From contig NC_087082.1 of the NCBI RefSeq assembly GCF_026151205.1, positions 20,608,494-20,672,493 on the forward strand: a stretch of DNA of 64,000 nt. Reading direction: 5' to 3'. The position numbers were made by a program, and so were the translations under genes. Origin of the DNA: Bolinopsis microptera. Taxonomy: Eukaryota; Ctenophora; Tentaculata; Lobata; Bolinopsidae. The notes below the pieces were generated by a model, which searched no databases, was not told the origin of the DNA, and was given only the letters and a program-made list of their open reading frames with translations. Below, piece by piece: positions 32,125 through 41,549 of this stretch (positions are counted from its first letter, which is position 1; each line of letters starts with the position of its first letter).

Positions 32125-35100
32125 TCACTCCTGGGTTAGATCTTTTTGTAGAGTCCATTCCAGAAGAGAGTTATTTGTGATGGCGGTATACCCTTTAGTG
32201 GGCGGGGTATCCGGGAAGCCTTTCAAGAATTTAGCAAGGGAGGATTTGAAAGTTTCCAAGATTTGGATTTTGTTAACTTCCTTAGGGAGCAGGTTCCATA
32301 GTTTGGCTGCTTTTACTCCGAAAGAGTTTTCATAATGGATCGAGATTGAGCATTGTGCCTTTTTATTAAATGCAGGCACAGTGGCCTTTACACCGTGTCG
32401 GGAGCTTTCCTTGAACTGCATGTTGATGTCGTTCGGAGCTAGTCCATTCATCATCTTCCATGTATGGATTATGATGTATCGTTCTCTGCGTCTCTGTAAT
32501 GAGAGAAGATTCAGGTTCTGCAGGCGTTTCCAGTAATCAAGGTTCTGGCAACCACTGATTCGACGAGTGTAGTGTCGTTGGATGCTTTCAATAGCTTCTA
32601 TATCACTGATTTTGTCAGGGTTCCACACCGGGCAGCAGTATTCGAGTTTGCTTCTCACCATGGTTTTGTAAAGGGTGAGCATGAGGAAGCGTGACCTATC
32701 TCTGAATACGCTAAGGACCCATGACGTCATTGTCCTTGCTGTTTTAGTCATCTGCTGTATGTGAGAAGACCAGGAGCAGTCATTTGACAGGAGAACCCCT
32801 AGGTCCCTCACAGTTTTGGCTGGGTCAATAGTTCTTCCATTTGTCAAATTGTAACAGGAATATTGACTGGTGAAGGGCAATTCTCTTAACAGTAAAGAAT
32901 TGTTCAAGCTGTAATTCAATATTTCGAATTTGGCCTCATTGAGTTGCATGTTGTTCTTCAGGGCCCAATCGATTACATTGAGGAGGTCGTCTTGAAGTAA
33001 GCTTTTGGTAGCTAGGTCCATGATTTTTCCAATGAGCTTGGTGTCGTCAGCAAACACCTTTCCCAGAGCGGTAACCAATGTACCAAGTTGGTCGTCAATA
33101 TAGAGAATGAATAGAATGGGTCCCAATACTGTTCCTTGGGGTACCCCACTGATTACTAGCTGAAAGGATGATTTTGTTCCTTCCACGACCACAGTTTGCA
33201 GGCGATCCTTCAGGAATTCAGTCAGCCATTGCAGAGTCTTTCCTTTTATTCCGTAGCGTTTTGCCTTTGCAAGTAGTATTTGATGATCTACCTTATCGAA
33301 AGCTTTCGCATAATCAAGGTATATCACATCAACCTCGTTGCCATCATTGAGAGTTTTCAGGATATTATCTACGTGGTCTATTAGTTGAGTTAAGCAGCTT
33401 CTTTTCTTGCGGAATCCATGCTGATGGGGGGAGAGAAAACTGTTTGACTCCATATGTTCCACAAGATGATTTCTGACCACTCTCTCAAATATCTTAATAA
33501 TGTGAGAGGTTATCGAGACAGGGCGATAGTTAGCGGCAGATGTTCGGTCTCCTTTCTTGAACACAGGCGTGATGTACTGTGTCTTCATACCAGATGGTAT
33601 GATTCCGTTATCAAATGAGTGTTTCCAGAGTAGATAAATTGGTTCAGCGATTGTCCTTCGACATTTAGTTAGGATCTTGGCCGGTATGTCACCATCAGGG
33701 GTGGATGCATACGGGTCCAGTTCCTTTATGGCATCTGATATGTCGTCTGCTGTGAAGGTGAATGTGTTGAGATCTTCCTTTGGATGAGGATCTAATCCGG
33801 TGAGGCATTCTTCAACATTGGCAGAATTTGGGTTGCTGAAGACTGTGACATATTGAGTCTGGAGAATTTCTGCTTTTTCCGCTGGGTTCATTTTCAGAGT
33901 TCCGTTTTTATCTCTAATTGGGGCGACGGATGATTTTACCTTTGCAAATCGTTTAGCATAAGAATAAAAGAATCTTGGGTTCGTCTTTATTGTACTTACA
34001 GCTTTTACTTCTTTTTCGTTAAGTTGCTTGATCACAGACACAAGTTCACTTATTTCGAAGGTCAGAAGATTAACTTCGGTTTTCAGCTTTTCGATTTTTC
34101 TCGAAGTTGGGTTGTTTTGTGTAAGTGCACTTATTTGGGCATTTAGTTTTCTTCTTTTCCTCTTCATTGTGTATTTTTCACGGACTTGGCGACTTCTACG
34201 AGGGCGGGAGGGGCCAGTTCCAGTAGGGTCTTTAGAAAGCGAATTTAGGAGGGTTATCTGGAGGACAGTTAGGCGTATAAGCTCCAGAAAAGCACTTCCA
34301 TCTTCATCTTCATAACAGAGTTCTCTCAAAGAGATCCAGTTAACAGCTTCTAAACGATCGTTCATAGCTTCAAAGTCTGCTCTATGAAAATCAGTCGCCC
34401 GAAAAGAGTTTCTGTCGAAAGATATAGGAGTATGTTCTTTTGGGCAGAGCGGATTATGTCCGAGTACGAGCTCAACTAGCCTGTGGTCAGATAGTTGGCA
34501 TTCGGAGATATTGGTCTCAATTGTGTCCTGTGGCTTATTTGTGAGGACAAGATCGATGGTGTTGTTATTTCTCGTGGGCTTACAAATCATTTGTGTCAAG
34601 AAATTTCTCTCCATGAAATCAATTAGTTCGGAACAAGCTTGCTGGTCACAAAGTGGTTGACCAGGTAAAGCTTGGCAAGAGTCCCAATCTATATTTGGGA
34701 GGTTGAAATCCCCCATAATGTAGATGTCAGGTGATCTATCGTTCAATGTCAGGTTATTTAGCTTCTCCTGCACCTGGTCCAGGACTGCTTTGAAGGATCC
34801 GGGAGGAGCATCTGGTGGGCGGTATATCACGGAGACAAGGGCGTTCATAGAGTCTATGAAACAATTCAGCATACTGCAGTGTTTGTCACTGAAATTTACA
34901 GTATCTGATACTAGCAGCGAATTTTCAACGTAAAGCACACAACCACCACCTTTTCGACTTTGACGGTCTGCTCTAAGACTGTTGTACCCATCTATAGCTA
35001 TTTGAGCATCACTAATATATGGCTTCAACCATGATTCAGTGATAGCGAGAATAGGGACCGGTGGTCTTCCTGGGTCGTCAAGTATGTGGTCTTGGATGAA

Positions 35101-35163
35101 TGGAATCTTCCATTTTACACCCTTTTACAGTGCTGGTTGCGGATGGGGAGATGGACCGAGCAT
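32125..35163 (-). CDS. LINE ORF2: endonuclease and reverse transcriptase
   Basis: ORF2 copies the element RNA into DNA at a nick made by its endonuclease. The ATG at 35163 follows the ORF1 stop directly, in the same frame. After 12 codons comes a TAA (35127-35125), then an open frame to 32125. The part before residue 1 of the long frame contains LAITESWLKP, with the catalytic glutamate of the APE-type endonuclease. GDFNLPNIDW and SDHRLVEL follow. The reverse transcriptase has YRPVSITS, the HGFRKKRSC block, GVPQGTVLGPILF and FADDTKLIG (FADD catalytic pair). The C-terminal half resembles the truncated LINE at 19265 (LEYCCPVWNP, LNLLSLQRRRERYIIIHTWK). The early stop may be a recent mutation, a read error, or tolerated by a downstream start. 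Confidence 0.92.
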
Positions 35164-36621
35164 TCAGTAGCAAGATCCTTGATAGTTGGGCATGAAGTTT
35201 AGTGGCATCGGCATCCGAATTGGCTGGTTTGGGAGTGTCACTTGGGCTGGGAACTGTGTTGATGGTGGGAACTGTGTCGAGATTTGCTGAGAGGATGTTT
35301 GGCGTGATCTCGGGTCCAGCTGGCTCCGTTGTGTCTCTTGGACAAGGGCTGGAATTTGCCCTCGAAGTTCCTCCATTTTGGAGTTCATCTGGGTTATTAT
35401 TCCGTTTTTCATGTTTTCCATGAGCTTCTCTAAAAAAGCACTATCCCTCTCAGATGTACTGTCTTTACGTTGTCTGAGGGGTTTCTGATGTTCAACAGTG
35501 GGTGGGTAGGGGGTGTTGAGGGAGTTTAGACTACCCATTCTGTCCACATCATAACCACCAGGAGGCGGCCAGGAACTTCTGTTCGTGTTGAATTCTATTC
35601 TTCTTGTATCTTTGGGCTGCTGCTGCTGAGGCAGGCGATTTCTGTCAGTGGAATTCACGTTTCCAACAGTCTTTCTGGCTGTTCCTTTAAGATGATGGAA
35701 GCCACACTCGCTGTTTAAACATACGTGATTCGCAACTGAATTACGGCACAGTTTGGGGTGGAAAAAAGTGCATTTCTTCCCATTCCTACATCCTCTGCGT
35801 TTGTCGTCTCCGAAATTGGAGTAAAAGCGGCATCTGATGGGGTGCTGGTATGAGCATTTCTTACCACCAATGAGACGTTTGCCAGTGAGGCCGTGGGGAC
35901 ACTTCCTCATAGTGTATTCCCGGCAAATCTGGGGGTTATTTTCGGTATCATTATGTCTACCTCTTCTAGGGCTTTCCCTGTCTTCATCCTCATCCTCATC
36001 TTCATCTTCATCTTCATCGTCGTTTCCCTCGGCCTCTACCTCAGATTCAGCCTCTTTAATAGTGGATAGATCTGATGTACTATCTGAGTTCCTTTTCTTG
36101 GTAGGTTTCTGGGGATGTTGAAGTGAGCGTGTTTCGTTCTTTTTTGAACATTCGTAGCAGAGCCAAGATCCTCCTAAAGGAAGCAGTCCTTTCTGGGTGA
36201 GATCGTTGAAGGTCTTGGCTTTTTCGGCCATGGCTTCACAATCGTGGGAGCCCTGTAAGCATAGCCGGCATCTTAAGAGCGGTTCTTTTCCCAGTTCATT
36301 ACAGTACACCTCGTTACAGTCCTCGCATTCTATGTCGAACAAGGACTCGATCTTGAGAATCATTCTATCACACAGAGTCTGCTTATTCGTGTACAGTTTC
36401 TTCACACCATCTCTGACATTAAAACCTAGAAATATTGCACAGGGTTCTAGTTGAACTGCGGTGAGTGATTTCATATCCTTCAGATTGGTCTTATAACTTG
36501 CACTGAAACTATACACACTGAGAACTTTCTTGCTGGGGGCATCAGCTTTGTTAAGTAGGCTTCCAAGTACACGTTTCTTAGCATCATCGCTTACTGATTT
36601 CAGGTTTTCCTTGTTTTGCAT
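35164..36621 (-). CDS. LINE ORF1 with PHD-like and CCCH zinc fingers
   Basis: 485 residues from MQNKENLKSVSDDAKKRVLG. A cysteine-rich block at about residues 98-160 (CEDCNEVYCNEL, CRLCLQGSHDCEAM, WLCYECSKK) has the spacing of a PHD-type finger. An acidic run (DEDEDEDED, about 200-212) follows. At about 230-315 lie three or four CCCH-type motifs (CREYTMRKCPHG ... CSYQH; CRFYSNFG ... CTFFHP; CRNSVANHVCLNSECGFHH), which usually bind RNA. The tail is rich in proline and glutamine with a probable coiled coil (FLEKLMENMKNGIITQMNSK). PHD fingers are known in ORF1 of some CR1-group LINEs; the CCCH set is less expected. It probably packages the element RNA. Confidence 0.85.
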   Translation of the reverse strand: MQNKENLKSVSDDAKKRVLGSLLNKADAPSKKVLSVYSFSASYKTNLKDMKSLTAVQLEPCAIFLGFNVRDGVKKLYTNKQTLCDRMILKIESLFDIECEDCNEVYCNELGKEPLLRCRLCLQGSHDCEAMAEKAKTFNDLTQKGLLPLGGSWLCYECSKKNETRSLQHPQKPTKKRNSDSTSDLSTIKEAESEVEAEGNDDEDEDEDEDEDEDRESPRRGRHNDTENNPQICREYTMRKCPHGLTGKRLIGGKKCSYQHPIRCRFYSNFGDDKRRGCRNGKKCTFFHPKLCRNSVANHVCLNSECGFHHLKGTARKTVGNVNSTDRNRLPQQQQPKDTRRIEFNTNRSSWPPPGGYDVDRMGSLNSLNTPYPPTVEHQKPLRQRKDSTSERDSAFLEKLMENMKNGIITQMNSKMEELRGQIPALVQETQRSQLDPRSRQTSSQQISTQFPPSTQFPAQVTLPNQPIRMPMPLNFMPNYQGSCY

Positions 36622-38069
36622 ATTGATAACCTTTAAATGTCAGTTACACACACTGTTTGAGTTTTATACAAGCAATGTACAATAAATGTACAATGGCACG
36701 CGTTCACTTATCGCAATTTAGCAACTTATAACTGATAAGCGAGCACTTAAAAATACAACCAAACAAATGTCAGCTTGGAGTCTTTTGAGAGTATTGAACT
36801 CAGTGGTTTATCAATATCACACGGGTCAATACAGGGAATAATGGTAACGTGTGAGGTATCTTGTTTATTAGCAGAGCAGAATTGTTTTAACGAATACCTC
36901 ACAAACGACCCTATGTTATTCACTAGATATAAACGATAGTCAATGTAGAAGGACGGTAAAAGAGACCAGCCTCTCCTTTCTACTAGTTAGGTCTGTTAGT
37001 TTAGCTGACAACACAGCATGGTCAACATTACAACTCTTATCATTGTTATTACTCCGATTAATGTACCGGTATCTGTTCCATGTCCACACAGCTTCTACAG
37101 CCATCAACAAACTGGTAACATCCTTAGACACAGATACAGGTACAGACAACCAGTCCAACAACTGATTAAATAACATGTTCATATCCATATCATGGTACAA
37201 GTTGGGTATAATGGTACATCTAGATACTGTTGTTGAGCTGGATCCACTTAATTCATCAGAACTATCATGAGCCAACTCAGTTCTCTGTTTGGAATATTTG
37301 CGAAGAAGCTCAAAAGTCCATCTCATTCTCTCATCTGGAAGTTCCCCAAGAACATCAAATAAATTGTCAAACAAAACTCTGTCAGACTTTTTACAGAGAG
37401 AAAGATTAGAGTTTTCCAGAAGATACTCACAAGAAACAGAAAGACTGGAACCCTGAACTTTAAACTGTTCTGATAACTGATTAGTTAGAGTTTGTACAAC
37501 ACAGTTAACTTCAGAATCAGCTAGCTCTATCACCATGTCTAGTTTCTGTGTAGATAATCTGTCTGCATTCTCAAGATACCTGTCTATAAACTCCTGCTTC
37601 CACTTCATTATCTCAATCTTCTTGATGGTAAGATTTAGATAATCTTTTATCTTCAGCTTCTCATAAACAAACCCTGCTTCTTCAAATAAATAAAGTAGTT
37701 CTGTATAAGTTGGTGTTTTAACCGAGTCAGCTACTTCAGTGAAATACTCAGCACATTTTACAGCTAACCAAGACATTTCAAACACATAAGCCATCTTGTT
37801 GATGTCCCTGAATAGTTCCCTGGTTAAGTTCCAGAGTAAGCTGCATCAACAAGCAGCTGAACAGCAGCTTTACTGAACTCCAACATGTCCACACTGGTCA
37901 TGTGAAGGGTGGTTGTCATGTGATCAATGACGGGACTGTTGAAGGATAGGATCACTGAACTGGCTCGTACCTCACCTCCCTCACTTGTGTTCAGTTTTAG
38001 GTTGCTGTGAGTTGGGGATCCTATCAGGTGCCTTCCAAAATCCATCGGTACACTCACTTTAGGTAACAT

Positions 38070-38763
38070 AATGATATTTCTTGATTCCTGGCTAAAAATA
38101 GTTTGTTAATTTGATGTTGACAAAATTGAAATATCGTACTAATATATCAGATTTTAATGTTATTCAAAATATTGTGATAAAAATAAATTTCAATGTTCAT
38201 ACTTTTATCTTATGAAAAGCAGTAAATTTCTGTACTAAATTTCTGCAGTAAATTTCTGTACTAACAAATCTTCTATAATAGTCAAAACATTGTGCGGTTT
38301 AAATTTGAGAACTAGATTATATTTGAGAATTATATGCATTAAGCATTGCCATAGCTATACCTAGTGAAAATATACTGCTCGAAATAAAGATCGAGCAAGC
38401 TGCTGCTAGCTCATCATCTTGTGCATATAAATTGGAGGATGGCTGCCCTGAATTTAAGACTGAACTTACTACAAATGAAGATATGATTGAAATGGGTCAT
38501 ATGAATTCCTGTAGCTCTGTAGGTTAGTCCTTTAGTCATAAAAACTGAAACTGTAGACTGTAAAGAATTTCAATGTGATTATTAAAAGTACTGCCCGATC
38601 ATCTATAATATTTGAAGTCTCCTAAATAAAGTGCCGGGCTAATAACATGATCAGTTTCTGTCCAACACTGTTATTGAGCTTCGACCATGTTGCTCGAGCA
38701 ATTATATGTTGCTCAGGCAATTATTAGGGGTGGTTTGGACAGTATATAGATTAGTCTCATTAC
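38070..38763. other. BTB copy 6 upstream flank and start of an inserted block
   Basis: 38070-38220 is the usual BTB 5' flank. After about 38220 the sequence stops matching the other spacers, and matching resumes near 39540. The block between contains a sulfatase fragment. A short duplication, AGTAAATTTCTGTACTAA, lies at the left junction (38221-38265). Confidence 0.65.
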
Positions 38764-39201
38764 TTGCTGCACGACAACAGTGGAACATGTCCCCGGACAC
38801 AAATAATGCTTCACATTGACCCGGTTAAAAGAATTGCTGGGTACTATAAGAACGATTTCAAATTACTGCTAAGAGATCAGGACAGTACTAACAGTTGCTC
38901 AAGCACTAAGTTTTATCCCCTGAACATCGATTCAATTGATTTTGATGTCGTTCAACTCTTCAATATAACTGCTGATCCAAATGAAGCTGACGATATATCG
39001 TCGGGTAATCCTGATATTGTGACGGATATGGTCTATGATGTTACTGACTACCTAAAGGAACAGAGACCATTGCAATGTCAGCTTCCTACAGTCGATGGAA
39101 GCTATCCTAATTCTGATGTCCCTGGATATTACATACCATGGGATTATAGCCCAGAATACTTACCGTCTTCTGCATTTCACAAGCAGTTGAAATACAAATA
39201 A
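38764..39201 (+). CDS. arylsulfatase C-terminal fragment
   Basis: About 145 residues ending in a stop. They match the C-terminal part of arylsulfatase B/I/J-like enzymes: HDNSGTCPRTQIMLHIDPVK (the leucine-histidine-x-IDP stretch before the last strands), then the hallmark VQLFNITADPNEADDISSGN and PDIVTDM, then a short tail. There is no ATG at the left; the frame opens near a CTCATTACTTGC stretch after possible acceptors (TATATAG, ATTAG). The catalytic N-terminal part with the formylglycine site is not found nearby on this strand. It is either the last exon of a gene whose other exons I cannot see, or a stranded gene fragment. I favour a fragment because it lies in a block foreign to the BTB unit. 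Confidence 0.7.
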   Translation: MLHDNSGTCPRTQIMLHIDPVKRIAGYYKNDFKLLLRDQDSTNSCSSTKFYPLNIDSIDFDVVQLFNITADPNEADDISSGNPDIVTDMVYDVTDYLKEQRPLQCQLPTVDGSYPNSDVPGYYIPWDYSPEYLPSSAFHKQLKYK

Positions 39202-39830
39202 TTGAGTTAAATATCATGTTCGAGTAGTAAAACGAAACTTTAACAAATTATCGAAGATCAACAGTTGATAAAATTTACAGGTTAGCATAATTGCTCAAAA
39301 ATAAAGGAAATTAGTTAATTAATAAATCTTAAAACATGGTGAGCAAACTTTATAATTTATTCAACCAAAAATGTGGGCAAAAATGGAGCTAGTTTAGCAA
39401 AAATGTAGGTCAAACATTTAAAAAAAATAAAACTTTGAAAATTCAACTCTGGTTTTCAAATCGTTAATAAAAATGTTGATGGTTGAACTATCTTGCCTAG
39501 GGCCTAGTATAGGCAGAGCCTAGTATCGGCAGAGCTATTATTATCATAATTGAAGAAAACGGAATTCGATAAATATCGTCAAATTTTATTTATCTTAGAT
39601 AATTATAATCTACATCCATTCAGCAATCTACCATAAAAGTTAAAAGTCATAATATTAATATTTCTGAAACTAAATGATTTTCGGTAAAAATTGGTAAAAA
39701 GTTTTAGTCTTAGAAACAAAAAAAGATACAAAATATGAAATAAAAATTCGTATAAGTTTCTTTGAAATTAGAGATTCACTCTCAAGCTCATATCATGCAA
39801 AAGACATGAAAAAATGTCCTTTTTAAGTTT
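39202..39830. other. spacer between sulfatase fragment and oxidoreductase
   Basis: From about 39540 to 39830 it resembles the AT-rich middle of the BTB spacers (ATAATTGAAGAAAAC, then a CTTAGAAACAAAAA region), confirming that the spacers derive from the 3' flank of the oxidoreductase gene. Confidence 0.7.
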
Positions 39831-40851
39831 TCAATACTCTGGGATTTCCTCCTCGGACCAGGCTATCTTAACCGGTAACCCACTAACCGCAGACTCCTTA
39901 CAAGCCTCCACTACCTTGCTCACAGCCCTGGTCATCCTCTCTGTCACAGACAACTCCACCTTACCCCTCACCAAGTCTACAAAATAACCCAGCTGGTTCT
40001 TAAACGCTTGGTCGTAATGAGATGGGAAGGAGTAATGTAACGGAGTGCTGGTGGAACCTGATGGGTCACTTGTCACCAGGTGGTTGGGTCTGGAATGTTC
40101 ACAGTGCAACATACCAAGAGGTCCAAACACTTCCAGTCTCTGATCGTACCCGTAGCTGGAGTACCTGTTCAGGTCTATCGTACCCAGAGTACCGTGCTTG
40201 AAGGTCAGGACGATTATCATGTTGTCGTAGTCGTTGTAGTCGGAGAACTCGGGTATTTGAGCGTTTCCAGCCACAAACACTTGTACAGGAACATCCCCGG
40301 TAACCCAGAGTAACAAGTCGATATCATGAACTGAGAAATCATCAAATATCCCTCCAGAGGGTCCGATATAAGACAGGGGAATGACTGGAGAGTCTCTGCT
40401 GACTGACTTGATAGTCTGAACTTTACCAACAGCACCGGCCCTTACCTGAGCCTGGATGTGCGAGTAACTCGGATCAAATCTCCTGTTGAAAGCACAGAAT
40501 AAAGGTAGGTCAGCCTGAGCTGCTGCCTGGTAACATTGTCTTGTTCTCTCTAGACTATCTGATATAGGTTTCTCACAGTACACCGCCTTATTAGCAACTA
40601 CAGCTGATAATATGAGATCTACATGGGAAGCAGTGGAGGACGCTATGATAACAGCCTCAATACCCGGATCAGAGAACGCGCTCTGTGGATCACATGACAC
40701 TGTCACGTGGGCTGGTATCCCGTGCTGCGCGCGAACCTCACCAGGGTCCTGCCGGGGAGACAGCACCACGCAGCAGAGCCTCAACTGTGTGTTAGCTCTG
40801 ATGTTAGACAGGTACATGACACCAATACGACCGAGACCAATGAGAGCTACT
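39831..40851 (-). CDS. Gfo/Idh/MocA-family NAD(P)-dependent oxidoreductase
   Basis: The family oxidises sugars, inositols or dihydrodiols with NAD(P). The Rossmann start VALIGLGRIGVMYLSN (GxGxxG) is encoded just upstream of the ATG at 40817, so the true start is further right. Then come EAVIIASSTASHVDLI, the family's EKP motif in VYCEKPISDSLERT, FNRRFDPSY (typical of inositol 2-dehydrogenase-like members) and GGIFDDFSVHDIDLLLWVTG with the catalytic-region aspartate and histidine. It ends WSEEEIPEY. About 340 residues from the Rossmann strand is normal. The frame continues without a stop into a TPRD repeat (40852-41134). Its 3' end was copied into every BTB spacer. The substrate cannot be told from sequence. 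Confidence 0.9.
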
Positions 40852-41134
40852 GCTAGTGGTGCGATGCTGTCACGTGGTGAGATGCTGTCACGTGGTGTGG
40901 TTCTAGTGTCACGTGGTGTGATGCTGTCACGTGGTGTGGTGCTGTCACGTGGTGTGGTTGTAGTGTCACGTGGTGTGGTTCTAGTGTCACGTGGTGCGAT
41001 GCTGTCACGTGGTGAGATGCTGTCACGTGGTGTGATGCTGTCACGTGGTGTGATGCTGTCACGTGGTGTGTCACGTGGTGTGTCACGTGGTGTGTCACGT
41101 GGTGTGTCACGTGGTGTGTCACGTGGTGTGGTTC
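40852..41134 (-). repeat. CACGTG minisatellite in frame with the oxidoreductase
   Basis: Sixteen copies of TCACGTGG(T) in units of 12, 18 or 21 bp, all multiples of three. On the minus strand, in the oxidoreductase frame, it reads as TPRD, TPRDSI or TPRDTRT repeats and flows directly into APLAVALIGLGRIG. Upstream the frame stays open to about 41180, where TTTTCCTCCAG looks like a splice acceptor and no in-frame ATG is seen. The array is therefore either translated as an N-terminal extension or lies at the end of an intron, with an acceptor such as CACTAG or TAGCAG just before the Rossmann strand. CACGTG is also the E-box core. Confidence 0.85.
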
Positions 41135-41189
41135 TGGGTTTTAAACCTTGCTGTTGCCATCTGGAGGAAAATAGTTGTTATTATTGTTA

Positions 41190-41549
41190 ACCATTGTACT
41201 GTATAATACTATGATTTATTTTCATTCGACGAATAAAATAATTTCCGGACATGATATGGTGAAAGTCTAATATCGTTTTAATTTTCCTGATTGTTTAGTA
41301 TTTACGGTAAAAGGAAGATAGCTTTGAAACAATTAAACGTTACGTACATACAAAATATCAAAACTCAAATAAACATATTTTAATGAAATAGATACACCAA
41401 ATTTTCATACAATTCATCGCAATTTAAAATTTCAAGGCAAGAATCCGAACAACCTCACAACCTGTCTCTATACGGAAGGAAAACAATAACTCTTAATTAA
41501 CTACTAATTAGCCACTAATTAACTCCTAATTAGCCACTAAACTGTAATT
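41190..41549. other. gap upstream of the oxidoreductase
   Basis: Between the possible acceptor near 41170 and the PITHD1 stop. A start exon for the oxidoreductase might lie here but I cannot identify it. Short CTAATTAGCCACTAATTAACT repeats occur near 41499-41540. Confidence 0.5.

Larger units (their letters stand above)
32051..36770 (-). mobile_element. CR1/L2-like LINE, nearly full length
   Basis: About 4.7 kb inserted in BTB copy 6. From its 5' end (36770) it has a ~150-bp leader, ORF1, ORF2 and a short 3' tail with CCTAAAG repeats (CTACCTAAAGTAACCTAAAG) in place of poly(A), as in CR1/L2-like elements. ORF1 ends in TGA directly followed by ATG, a layout suited to reinitiation into ORF2. 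Both reading frames are long and open apart from one stop 12 codons into ORF2, so the copy is young. No target duplication is visible. Confidence 0.92.
31716..38069 (-). pseudogene. BTB/POZ array copy 6, split by a LINE
   Basis: The 5' part is 36771-38069 and the 3' part 31716-32050, with a LINE between them. At the junction, 7 bp present in the other copies (GGTAGAT in copy 2) are missing, and there is no clear target duplication. The 5' part also has a 10-bp deletion near 37824 that breaks the BTB domain after VDAAYSGT, and a 4-bp insertion near 36985 (CTAGTTAGGTC) that shifts the frame again. The C-terminal piece is the copy 3 type (SYYNNRLFPLTWLGWLHVKD, ending NLVRDS). This is the unit nearest the intact oxidoreductase gene and is clearly dead. 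Confidence 0.88.

Noticed and set aside
40612-41190. 192-residue plus-strand open frame with SRGV repeats
   Set aside because: Antisense to the oxidoreductase and its CACGTG minisatellite.
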